DNA of 59,399 nucleotides, from the NCBI GenBank assembly GCA_021155045.1, contig JAJNQB010000022.1:1-59399 (forward strand), read 5' to 3'. Below, one piece after another: positions 26,314-34,054 of the stretch. Position 1 is the first letter of the stretch; each line of letters begins with the position of its first letter. Below the pieces are notes generated by a model, which had not been told where the DNA came from, searched no databases, and saw only the letters and a program-made list of their open reading frames with translations. The stretch comes from Arcticibacter sp. (GTDB lineage Bacteria > Bacteroidota > Bacteroidia > 2-12-FULL-35-15). Position numbers and translations under genes: made by a program.

Positions 26314-26387
26314 GGATCGGTAGTTCAGCTGGTTAGAATGCTGCCCTGTCACGGCAGAGGTCGCGGGTTCGAGTCCCGTCCGGTCCG
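26314..26387 (+). tRNA. tRNA-Asp (anticodon GUC)
   Basis: The acceptor arms GGATCGG and CCGGTCC pair (one G-U), the anticodon arm CTGCC/GGCAG holds loop CTGTCAC with anticodon GTC, and the T arm GCGGGTTCGAGTCCCGT is standard. The length is 74 bases. CCA is not encoded (the next bases are CAA). Confidence 0.97.
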
Positions 26388-26393
26388 CAAACA

Positions 26394-26429
26394 AAAAAGC
26401 CCTTGTAAAATGTTTTACAAGGGCTTTTT
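26394..26429 (+). terminator. Terminator of tRNA-Asp
   Basis: A 12-bp perfect stem (GCCCTTGTAAAA / TTTTACAAGGGC) with a two-base apex, flanked by A and T runs, lies just after the tRNA. Confidence 0.9.
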
Positions 26430-26453
26430 ACATAAAACAACCTTTTGACTGTT

Positions 26454-26672
26454 ATGCTTCCAAACCCACAACTGTTACTTGAACTTGTAAAGATGGAAAT
26501 GCCTTTTGGTAAATATAAAGGTACAATACTCTGTAATTTGCCCATTTCGTACTTAGAATGGTTTAATAGAAAAGGGTTTCCGACTGGAAAACTTGGTGTT
26601 TTACTCCAAACAATGTATGAAATAAAACTAAATGGCTTGGAAAAATTGCTTGAGCCATTAAAGAAAAAATAA
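26454..26672 (+). CDS. DUF3820 family protein
   Basis: This is a 72-residue protein starting at the ATG at 26454 (MLPNPQLLLEL); an in-frame TTG at 26445 is possible. The core MPFGKYKGTILCNLPISYLEWFNRKGFP is the DUF3820 signature, in which MPFGKYKG and the LPxxYLxW block recur. This small domain resembles part of the DnaQ-linked and quorum-sensing-regulated virulence factor family, with no assigned activity. It sits between the tRNA-Asp terminator and the outer-membrane protein gene, 15 bases upstream of the latter, so the two may share a transcript. Confidence 0.8.
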   Translation: MLPNPQLLLELVKMEMPFGKYKGTILCNLPISYLEWFNRKGFPTGKLGVLLQTMYEIKLNGLEKLLEPLKKK

Positions 26673-26687
26673 AAGTAAATTTGTAAT

Positions 26688-27599
26688 ATGAATCTTAAAT
26701 CTCGCATATTAATTTTTAGTTTGCTATTTATTACGCTTTTTCATTTTCAGTCTTTTTCACAAGACGAAAATAGTGATGACGAAACAATTGTATATAACAA
26801 AAAAGGGTTTCAAATTGGTTTGTATGTTGGCGCTTACTTTGCCAACCAATACACCGCTTCTCTTTATGACGGTTATGGTTTTGATATTGATGGGCACAGA
26901 AATAGTTTCGAAAACAGTTTTATGTACAACAAAATTGTATTGGAATATGGCGGTGGTTACGGACAAATAGATTACATAGCAAATGAACTAAATGTAGCAC
27001 CAGGTGATTGGAGTTTTAATGAAAGTGACATGCCTGTAAATATCCGTTACAACCCAGCTTTTGCAACGGCACTTCAAGCACGTTATTCTGTTGATGAAAG
27101 AAATGCTATCCTTTTAAATGTAAATGGAAGCAAAATAAATGTGTCGGGTAATTTTACTATCACAACCAATACTGCATCGCAACCTAATCAAGTAGTAGGT
27201 AATATTCGAACATTTTCAATTAGAGGGACTGAGCAACGTTTAATTTTTCAAATGGGATATCAAAGGTTATTAGGAGAGAGCGATAAAATAAATTTTTTGG
27301 TTGAAGGAGGATTAAATATTACACTTACAAAATTTGATAAAAATGAAATTCTAATAAATAATTTATTGATTGATTTAACACAATCGTTTCAGCTAGCCGG
27401 ATATCCAAATTATATTATTCGAAAACCAATTGGAACTGGTTATGGCTTTTTTGCTGGCTTAGGTGTAAATTTTAGTTTAAACGAACAGTTTAGAGTTCAA
27501 TTGGTTTACAATCCAACTTACGAAAGAATAAATATTGGGGAAAACAGAAAACTAAAGCTTCAAAATTCCGTTGGATTAAGAATGTATTATAATTTTTAA
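26688..27599 (+). CDS. Outer-membrane beta-barrel protein, unknown
   Basis: The protein has 303 residues and a signal peptide ending near FQSFSQ. The mature part alternates polar and hydrophobic residues in many strands, contains glycine/tyrosine-rich turns (YGGGYGQIDYIA, GTGYGFFAGLGVNFSL) and ends in a short amphipathic strand, GLRMYYNF, with a terminal phenylalanine, as in many outer-membrane barrels. No specific family is recognised. The stop codon overlaps the next start by one base (TAATG), so the HEAT-like protein is probably translated from the same message. Confidence 0.7.
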   Translation: MNLKSRILIFSLLFITLFHFQSFSQDENSDDETIVYNKKGFQIGLYVGAYFANQYTASLYDGYGFDIDGHRNSFENSFMYNKIVLEYGGGYGQIDYIANELNVAPGDWSFNESDMPVNIRYNPAFATALQARYSVDERNAILLNVNGSKINVSGNFTITTNTASQPNQVVGNIRTFSIRGTEQRLIFQMGYQRLLGESDKINFLVEGGLNITLTKFDKNEILINNLLIDLTQSFQLAGYPNYIIRKPIGTGYGFFAGLGVNFSLNEQFRVQLVYNPTYERINIGENRKLKLQNSVGLRMYYNF

Positions 27600-28111
27600 T
27601 GGATTACATCTCTCAACTTGGTAAAGAACATTCTCGCTTAAATTCCGATAAAATTGCAAAAGCAATTGGAAACAATCCTAGTGAGTTTAAAAAATTAGTA
27701 ACGATTATTTATAACGAAGAAGCTCCTATTCCACAACGTGCTTCTTGGCTATTAGCAATTATTGATAAAAAGCATCCCACATTATTAGAGCCTTATATTT
27801 CAAAATTTATAAATAGCATAGAAAAATTTAAAATTGATGGAATTAAACGAAATATGATGTTTGTCTTGTCAAATCATAAAATACCAGCAAAACTACAAGC
27901 AAAACTACTTGACGTATGTTACAATTTTATTTTATCAAATGATGAAACCGTAGCCGTTAAAGTTCATGCAATGCAAGTAATAGCAGACCTAACAAAAGAA
28001 CACCCTGAATTAAAATCAGAATTTAAATCTGTTATTGATAATCAAATAGACAAAAACAGCCAAGCATTTGCTGCCAGAGCAAGATTAATCTTTAAAAAAA
28101 TTAAAGATTAG
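27599..28111 (+). CDS. HEAT-like helical repeat protein, unknown
   Basis: This is a 170-residue, all-helical cytoplasmic protein without signal or membrane segments. Repeating helix pairs such as PQRASWLLAIIDKKHPTLLEPYISKFINSI and AVKVHAMQVIADLTKEHPELKSEFKSVI look like HEAT or adenylosuccinate-lyase-neighbour type repeats seen in many small Bacteroidota proteins. It would serve as a protein-binding scaffold. It is coupled by a one-base overlap to the upstream outer-membrane gene and overlaps the 3' end of the convergent DPP-IV gene by 11 bases. No function can be assigned. Confidence 0.6.
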   Translation: MDYISQLGKEHSRLNSDKIAKAIGNNPSEFKKLVTIIYNEEAPIPQRASWLLAIIDKKHPTLLEPYISKFINSIEKFKIDGIKRNMMFVLSNHKIPAKLQAKLLDVCYNFILSNDETVAVKVHAMQVIADLTKEHPELKSEFKSVIDNQIDKNSQAFAARARLIFKKIKD

Positions 28112-30272
28112 ACAAAATAAAATCAGTCATCTTTGTGTAAAGATGAATTCGAGTGTTGCCACCATAAATACTATGATTTTTATCTGGATAAATGAATAAA
28201 TCAAACTGCTTATTTGCTTTTACCAATGCATTTATCATTTCCATTGTATTTTGATAATGCACATTATCATCAGCACTTCCATGAATTAATAAATACTTTC
28301 CTTTTAATTTATTTACATGATTAATAGGCGAATTATCATCATAACCGCTTGCATTTTCTTGTGGCAAACTCATAAAACGTTCTGTATAAATATTATCGTA
28401 ATATCTCCAGTTTGTAACAGGAGCAACAGCTATTGCAGTTTTAAAATAGTCTGCACCTTTGGTGATACACAATGAGCTCAAATAACCACCATAACTCCAA
28501 CCAAATGTTCCAATACGATTTTTATCCACATAAGGCAATGTTGCCAAATATTTTGCTGTTTCAATTTGGTCAGCAACTTCTAATTTACCTAATTGTTTAT
28601 ACGTACTGTGTTTAAAAGCTTTCCCACGATACATTGTTCCTCTGTTATCAACACACATAACAATGTATCCTTTTTGTGCTAACATTTGATGCCAAAAATA
28701 ATCTCTGCCATCAAACGAATTATTTACCATATTTCTTCCCGGTCCACCATAAAAAATTAGAAATACGGGATATTTTTTTGAAGCATCAAAATTTTGAGGT
28801 TTAATCATCCATGCATTTAATTCAATATTTTCAGTTGTTTTAAACATAAACAATTCTTTGCTACTCAAATTAAATTCATCCATTTTAGCTTTTAAGCTTT
28901 GATTGTTTTCTAGTACACGAATTAATTTTCCTTTTGAATCATAAATTGCTGTTGTACTAGGAGAATTCGCAGCTGAAAAAACATCAATATAATATTTCAT
29001 TCCAGTTGAGAATTCTGGTGTATGCGTTCCTTTTTCTGTTGAAACTTTTTGCTTTGATGTGCCATCAAATTTTACAGAATAAATATCTTTTTCTGTTGGC
29101 GTTGTTTCAGACGATAAATAATAAATTAATTTGTTTTTTTCATCAATTCCTTTTAATTCTACTACATCCCAATCACCTTTTGTAACAACATTTATAAGCT
29201 TACCACTCATATCATATAAATAAAAATGATTGAAGCCTGATGTTTCATTTTGAATGATAAATCTTTTATTATCGGCAGTAAAATAAACGTAATCGCCTTC
29301 TCCTTCATGAATATCAATATATGTTTCGCTTGATTCAGAGTAAACAATTTTAGATTCGCCATTAGTTGCATTAGCAAAAAGTAAATCCAATTTATTCTGG
29401 TATCTATTCATTCTTAAAATAGATAGAACATTTGAATCCATCGTCCATTTAATTCTAGGAATATATTGATTAGTTTCTTTTCCAATATCCATTTTAATAT
29501 TTTTTGCTGTACTCAAATCATAAACATTAATTGTTACAATTGAATTGTCTTCTCCAGCTTTAGGATATTTAAAGCGATATTGTGTTGGGTATAATTGGTT
29601 ATTAAATTCATCAAATGAAAATTCTTTCACATTGCTTTCGTCAAAACGGTAGTAGGCAATTTTTTTACTGTCAGGGCTCCAGAAATAAGCTACCGAAAAG
29701 GCAAATTCTTCTTCGTGAACCCAATCTGTTGCGCCATTAATTACATTGTTTTGTTTACCATCAAAAGTAATTTGAGTTTGTTTGCCAGTATTCAGGTCAG
29801 ATATATAAATATTATTTCCACTAACGTATCCAACCATTTTTCCATCAGGAGAAAATGTTGCGTACATTATTTTTTCATCGCTCACTTTTTTTAATGCTTT
29901 AGTGAGTCTATCATACACAAAATAATATTCTCTGGTAGAATGGCGATAAATCTGTTCTGTTCCAGAAGCAATCAATATCTTATTTTCATCCGAGCTAAAA
30001 GCATAATTTTCAATTGAAATATTTTTGCCATCCACAATTAATTTTGACTCATCAAGAATAACAACTGCTTCTGTTTTTTTTGCGTATTCATATTGCACTA
30101 TTTTTCCTTTTTCTATAGTAGAATAATGAACCCCATCGTTCATCGATGCTAAACCATAAACGCCAGCGCTTCTGAAAGCTCCAGACTTCCATATATCTTC
30201 AAGTGTAATGTCTTTTTTTTGAGCAAAAGTAAAATGTGCAATGCTTAATAAAATGATCAATGTTTTTTTCAT
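28101..30272 (-). CDS. Dipeptidyl-peptidase IV family S9 peptidase
   Basis: This is a 723-residue secreted serine peptidase. A signal peptide (about 1-18) is followed by the DPP-IV N-terminal beta-propeller with ATDWVHEEEFAFSVAYFWSPD, the double-glutamate motif that recognises the free N-terminus of the substrate. The alpha/beta-hydrolase domain carries GTFGWSYGGYLS with nucleophile Ser593, HGSADDNVH with the aspartate, and DKNHSIYG with the histidine. It removes dipeptides, usually Xaa-Pro or Xaa-Ala, from peptides in the periplasm. This fits the peptide-using habits suggested by the POT transporter, but the two genes are not linked. Confidence 0.92.
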   Translation of the reverse strand: MKKTLIILLSIAHFTFAQKKDITLEDIWKSGAFRSAGVYGLASMNDGVHYSTIEKGKIVQYEYAKKTEAVVILDESKLIVDGKNISIENYAFSSDENKILIASGTEQIYRHSTREYYFVYDRLTKALKKVSDEKIMYATFSPDGKMVGYVSGNNIYISDLNTGKQTQITFDGKQNNVINGATDWVHEEEFAFSVAYFWSPDSKKIAYYRFDESNVKEFSFDEFNNQLYPTQYRFKYPKAGEDNSIVTINVYDLSTAKNIKMDIGKETNQYIPRIKWTMDSNVLSILRMNRYQNKLDLLFANATNGESKIVYSESSETYIDIHEGEGDYVYFTADNKRFIIQNETSGFNHFYLYDMSGKLINVVTKGDWDVVELKGIDEKNKLIYYLSSETTPTEKDIYSVKFDGTSKQKVSTEKGTHTPEFSTGMKYYIDVFSAANSPSTTAIYDSKGKLIRVLENNQSLKAKMDEFNLSSKELFMFKTTENIELNAWMIKPQNFDASKKYPVFLIFYGGPGRNMVNNSFDGRDYFWHQMLAQKGYIVMCVDNRGTMYRGKAFKHSTYKQLGKLEVADQIETAKYLATLPYVDKNRIGTFGWSYGGYLSSLCITKGADYFKTAIAVAPVTNWRYYDNIYTERFMSLPQENASGYDDNSPINHVNKLKGKYLLIHGSADDNVHYQNTMEMINALVKANKQFDLFIYPDKNHSIYGGNTRIHLYTKMTDFILSNL

Positions 30273-30300
30273 AATAAAAGTTTATTAAAATTTAATAGGG

Positions 30301-30383
30301 AAACTAAAAATAGTGTTTTTGATTACACACTCTTTGTCTCCGCTAGTGGTCGGAGAAAATCGAAATGTTAATTTTTAGAACTG
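30301..30383. repeat. Dispersed palindromic element, copy 2
   Basis: The layout matches copy 1 at 14683: CTAAAAATAGT, then ATTACACAC, a central hairpin (TCTCCG / CGGAGA, perfect 6 bp) and a closing 21 bases identical to 14742-14762. The outer parts are conserved and the hairpin sequence differs. It lies between the DPP-IV and SUI1 genes. Confidence 0.65.
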
Positions 30384-30386
30384 TTT

Positions 30387-30725
30387 TTAACCTCCAGCTT
30401 TTTTAGCTTTATAATTATTATCAATTAATAGTTTTAAAATTTTATCACGATGATCGCCTTGTATTAAAATTTCTTCATTTTTAACACTTCCTCCTACTCC
30501 ACATTTTTGTTTCAACATTTTTCCAAGCATTTCTAAATCATTATCATTTCCCACAAATCCCGAAACCCTCGAAACAAACTTTCCTCCTCCTAATCTATCA
30601 AGATAGATTTTAAGATTTTGCATCTGTGGTGCAAGCGATTCTATTGGTTCATCATCATTATTCTCAAACTCAAAATTTTTATTTGTAGAATATACAAAGC
30701 CGTCTTTATTATTTTTTTTGCTCAT
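30387..30725 (-). CDS. SUI1/eIF1-type translation factor (YciH-like)
   Basis: The protein has 112 residues. After a charged N-terminal tail the C-terminal 75 residues form the SUI1 fold: LKIYLDRLGGGKFVSRVSGF, then LEMLGKMLKQKCGVGGSVKNEEILIQGDH and LKLLIDNNYKAKKAGG. Eukaryotic eIF1 and bacterial YciH act on the fidelity of start-codon selection on the small ribosomal subunit. The start overlaps the lipid-kinase stop by the ATGA arrangement, so the two are translationally coupled, although no functional link is known. Confidence 0.85.
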   Translation of the reverse strand: MSKKNNKDGFVYSTNKNFEFENNDDEPIESLAPQMQNLKIYLDRLGGGKFVSRVSGFVGNDNDLEMLGKMLKQKCGVGGSVKNEEILIQGDHRDKILKLLIDNNYKAKKAGG

Positions 30726-31591
30726 GGTATTAATACATTCAAAGATAAAGGATTTACTTTTAGCTGAATTTGATTGCCAACTTCAATTGGTTCTCCATCA
30801 ATATGTGCAATTGTTGATTTTTGAATCACAGTTACTTCTTTTACTTTCAATAGTTCCAGATAAGAAGATTGATGCAATGTTTTTTTAAACAATCTATATC
30901 CAATGGAAATTCCATTTACAAAATTTATATCTTTTATTATTGCTACATCCATCATCCCATCCGTAATATCGGCTGTTGGGGCAATATGTGCATTGTTTCC
31001 CCATTGAGACCCGTTTGCAAAACTTATTAAAAATGCTTTTTTGATTATTGGCTTTCCATCAATTATCAATTCAAAATCTTGTGGTTTATATTTAGGAAAT
31101 TCTCGCATGATTACTTTTAAGTAGGACGAAAAACCTCTTTTTCCAAACTTTGCAAACTCCCAACCGATATGTGCATCAAAACCAACACCTGCAACATTAA
31201 CAAATGTTTCATCATTTAACTGGATAGAATCAATTTTAGTTGTTTTACCATTATTAATTATTCCCATTGCTTTTTTAAGATTCAAAGGGATATTTAAATA
31301 TCTTGCTAAACCATTTCCAGAACCTGTTGGAATTATTGCCATTGCTACATTGGAATCTATCAACGCTTTTGCCGTTTCATTAACAGAACCATCTCCTCCA
31401 ACAGCAACTACCACATCAAACTTTTTTTCGACTGCATTTTTTGCCAACTCGGTTGCATGTTTAGGTGCTTTAGTATAAGCTATTTCATATGTAAATTTTG
31501 TCCTATCTAAATAGCCATCAATAAGCTTTTCAATAACTTTTTGTCTGCCAACACCAGAAATAGGATTTATTATAAAACAAATTTTTTTCAT
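30722..31591 (-). CDS. Diacylglycerol-kinase-like lipid kinase
   Basis: The protein has 289 residues. It shows the DAGK catalytic domain of the YegS/DgkB type: INPISGVGR near 9-16 (phosphate loop), VVAVGGDGSVNETAKAL with the GGDG motif at 65-68, and IPTGSGNGLARYLNIP. The C-terminal beta domain contains the usual GVGFDAHIG. It phosphorylates a membrane lipid with ATP, likely diacylglycerol or undecaprenol-related lipid. It lies next to the LTA-synthase-like enzyme, whose reaction on phosphatidylglycerol releases diacylglycerol; this neighbouring pair therefore makes metabolic sense. It overlaps the SUI1 gene by 4 bases. Confidence 0.88.
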   Translation of the reverse strand: MKKICFIINPISGVGRQKVIEKLIDGYLDRTKFTYEIAYTKAPKHATELAKNAVEKKFDVVVAVGGDGSVNETAKALIDSNVAMAIIPTGSGNGLARYLNIPLNLKKAMGIINNGKTTKIDSIQLNDETFVNVAGVGFDAHIGWEFAKFGKRGFSSYLKVIMREFPKYKPQDFELIIDGKPIIKKAFLISFANGSQWGNNAHIAPTADITDGMMDVAIIKDINFVNGISIGYRLFKKTLHQSSYLELLKVKEVTVIQKSTIAHIDGEPIEVGNQIQLKVNPLSLNVLIP

Positions 31592-31600
31592 TGGTTAAAT

Positions 31601-33496
31601 TTATTCGGCAACCATTTTATTGTTTATTAAACTTTGTTGATATGTTTGAATGATGGCTTTCACTTTGGTTTCCATTTTAGTTAAAGCAGCTTTATTTGTT
31701 TCAATTAAATTTTGTTTTAATAAACTATCCGTTTTGTAATTATATAATTCAGTAGTTTTTTGTCCATCAAATTGCATAGCATAATCGCCTTCTATATATT
31801 GGTATAGCCCGCTATTGTATGATAACGAAAAATAATTGGTAGTATCAAAAGCACTTTTACCGAAAGCAAAATATGATTTATTGTAATGTATGTAATCCAA
31901 TATACTTGGCATAATATCTATTTGCTGAATGATATTATTATTTCTTCCTTTTAAAAAACTATCGGGTTGAAAAAATATAATTGGAATTGCATTATTACCA
32001 ATTTTATTTTCAAAATAAATGTCGTTTGATGGACCGGTATGGTCGGCACAAAAAACAAAAAGCGTATTGTTATACCAAGGCATTTTTTTAGCCGATTCAA
32101 AAAATTGTTTTAGAGCATAATCTGTATATTCAATAGTTTTAAATATTGGTTCTTTGCCACCCTTAAATTTGTTTTCATGCTTTTTAGGAATAGCAAATGG
32201 ATGGTGAGAGGACAGTGTGAATAAAGTAGCTAAAAAAGGGCTTTTTTTCTCGTTAATGATTCTAATTGAGTATTGTAAAAATGCCTCATCCCAAATTCCC
32301 CAATTGCCGTCATAATCTTTATCACTGTTATATTCGTTTTTTCCAAAATAATCTTTATAGCCAGCTACATGAGAAAATGCTTCAAAACCCATTGTTCCAT
32401 TAACTCCACCATGAAAAAACGCAGTATAGTAGCCTTCATCTTTTAATAACTGTGCCAAGCCCTTTATTTGATTCCCACCATAAGCAGAAGTAATATAAGC
32501 CTCATTCATCCATGTTGGAATACTTGCAATTATAGAGGGAATGCCTTCAATTGATTTTTTTCCGTTAGAATAAGCATCTGTAAATACATAGCTGTAATTC
32601 ATCAAAGAGTCTAAAAATGGAGTGTAACCTTTGTTTTTGCCATTTAAAGAACCAATATATTCCTTAGAAAAGCTTTCAAGAACGATAATGAAAACATTTT
32701 GCTTATTCATTTCCTTACCGGATGGACTGTGAATTGGATTATAGTTTTCAAGGATATGGGCTTCATCACTAAAATAGATTACTGGTTCTATACTTTCAAT
32801 ATCAAGAGTTTTAATAATAGTAAAAGGCGTGTTTAGCAATAAGGGGATGTTTCTAGAATTTGTGTATTCTCCGGCATCAACAATGGTTATGGGTTTAAGT
32901 TGTAATCCTCCCCTATAAATTGCCACCGACAATAATATGGAAACAACATACATAAGCCAAGCCGTAATGGATTTTAGCTCTTTATCATTCTTTTTGATAT
33001 CCATAACTCTTTTATAAGCTTTAATCAGCAAAAAGACAAAGAATATCCATATCAGAAAAACATACCAATAATCTTTTAAAAAAACAGGCAATAAATGCCC
33101 TAAATCTCCCCCGATTTCACCACTAAAAAAATGAAAAACATCGGCTGTTGTACGTTTTAGAGTAAACCCAAAATAAGCAAAATCAACACAATTAGCAAGC
33201 AAACCAAGGCTGTTTGTTACAACAAAAACCCATTTTAAAGAACGAAAAAAATAAGGCTTATCTAATATTTTGATTGGCAGCAGATAAAAAACAATAAATA
33301 AGCTATTTAGTAGCACTATAGCCGATAAATCAAAGCGAATTCCAACAATAAAAATTCCTATTAATTCTAAAAAACCTACATCAACAAAGTGATGATAATA
33401 AAAAGCATAAAAAATCAACCTACATAAGGCATACAAGAGGATTAAAAAACCAATTAATTTTATTACAGAAAGGTATTTTATTGCTTTTTTTTGCAT
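31601..33496 (-). CDS. LTA-synthase-like phosphoglycerol transferase
   Basis: The protein has about 631 residues starting at the ATG at 33496; a GTG two codons upstream is possible. About five transmembrane helices (residues 8-220) precede a periplasmic sulfatase-fold domain (about 265-540). That domain begins NVFIIVLESFSKEYIG, where the LtaS-type nucleophile region lies, and includes FCADHTGPSNDIYF as a metal-binding segment. Gram-negative relatives attach phosphoglycerol or phosphoethanolamine to envelope glycans. In Bacteroidota the acceptor is mostly unknown. The lipid-kinase gene 9 bases downstream may recycle its diacylglycerol product. Confidence 0.82.
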   Translation of the reverse strand: MQKKAIKYLSVIKLIGFLILLYALCRLIFYAFYYHHFVDVGFLELIGIFIVGIRFDLSAIVLLNSLFIVFYLLPIKILDKPYFFRSLKWVFVVTNSLGLLANCVDFAYFGFTLKRTTADVFHFFSGEIGGDLGHLLPVFLKDYWYVFLIWIFFVFLLIKAYKRVMDIKKNDKELKSITAWLMYVVSILLSVAIYRGGLQLKPITIVDAGEYTNSRNIPLLLNTPFTIIKTLDIESIEPVIYFSDEAHILENYNPIHSPSGKEMNKQNVFIIVLESFSKEYIGSLNGKNKGYTPFLDSLMNYSYVFTDAYSNGKKSIEGIPSIIASIPTWMNEAYITSAYGGNQIKGLAQLLKDEGYYTAFFHGGVNGTMGFEAFSHVAGYKDYFGKNEYNSDKDYDGNWGIWDEAFLQYSIRIINEKKSPFLATLFTLSSHHPFAIPKKHENKFKGGKEPIFKTIEYTDYALKQFFESAKKMPWYNNTLFVFCADHTGPSNDIYFENKIGNNAIPIIFFQPDSFLKGRNNNIIQQIDIMPSILDYIHYNKSYFAFGKSAFDTTNYFSLSYNSGLYQYIEGDYAMQFDGQKTTELYNYKTDSLLKQNLIETNKAALTKMETKVKAIIQTYQQSLINNKMVAE

Positions 33497-33580
33497 TGGC
33501 ACAAAGCTAATGATTTACCTTAAAATTTAGGGATAATTTATTTGCCTATAGATTTCGTAAAAAAATATTTTTTTGAATGT

Positions 33581-33611
33581 GTTGTAGAATGTAAAAAATA
33601 ATATACATTTG
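33581..33611 (+). promoter_or_regulatory. Promoter of the small alanine-rich lipoprotein
   Basis: GTTG at 33581-33584 and TACATTTG at 33604-33611, with a 19-base spacer, match the -33/-7 pattern of the major Bacteroidota sigma factor. The start codon lies 28 bases downstream. Confidence 0.6.
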
Positions 33612-33639
33612 TGCCTTAATTTAAAAATCACAAACAAAA

Positions 33640-33897
33640 ATGAAAAAATTATTTACATTAGTTGCCGTAGCTTCTATCTCTTTAGTAGCTTGCGGACCAT
33701 CTGCTGCTGAAAAAGAAGCAATGGAAAAAGCAAAACAAGATTCAATCAAAGCTTACGAAGAAGCTGAAGCTGCAAAAGCTGCTGCTGAGCAACAACGTTT
33801 AGCTGATTCTACTGCTCAATTCGAAGCTGCTAAAGCTGAAGAAGCAAAAAGAATCGAAGATTCAATTGCTAACGCAAAACCAGGTAAAAAGAAATAA
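33640..33897 (+). CDS. Small alanine/glutamate/lysine-rich lipoprotein
   Basis: This is an 85-residue protein. The first 18 residues are a lipoprotein signal ending LVAC (Cys18), and the mature part is a single highly charged helix, rich in Ala, Glu and Lys, with a C-terminal PGKKK. It has its own promoter and terminator and uses frequent codons, so it is probably abundant. The shape (lipid anchor, one long helix, lysine end) resembles Lpp-type structural lipoproteins, but there is no sequence family I recognise and the similarity may be only compositional. Confidence 0.7.
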   Translation: MKKLFTLVAVASISLVACGPSAAEKEAMEKAKQDSIKAYEEAEAAKAAAEQQRLADSTAQFEAAKAEEAKRIEDSIANAKPGKKK

Positions 33898-33914
33898 TTT
33901 TCTTTCAAAAACCT

Positions 33915-33949
33915 AAAAAGAGAGTTCCAGAAATGGGACTCTTTTTTTT
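33915..33949 (+). terminator. Terminator of the small lipoprotein gene
   Basis: A 7-bp stem GAGTTCC/GGGACTC extended by A-T pairs, loop AGAAAT, followed by nine T residues, lies 18 bases after the stop codon. Confidence 0.85.
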
Positions 33950-34054
33950 TGCCATTTATATACTATATCATCCTTTTTAACATTTTTAATGTATCTTTTT
34001 ATACCTTTTTGTGTTATAATGCAGATATTTGACCTTCGCTAGAATCGGGAACAT

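Noticed and set aside
26333..26707. A 124-codon frame on the minus strand that overlaps tRNA-Asp
   Set aside because: Its C-terminal end, with the sequence GPDGTRTRDLCRDRAAF, is the known false translation of a tRNA gene. It also covers the DUF3820 gene in antisense.
33640..33897. Braun lipoprotein homologue (Lpp)
   Set aside because: The likeness is in overall shape and composition, not in sequence, so the name is not used.
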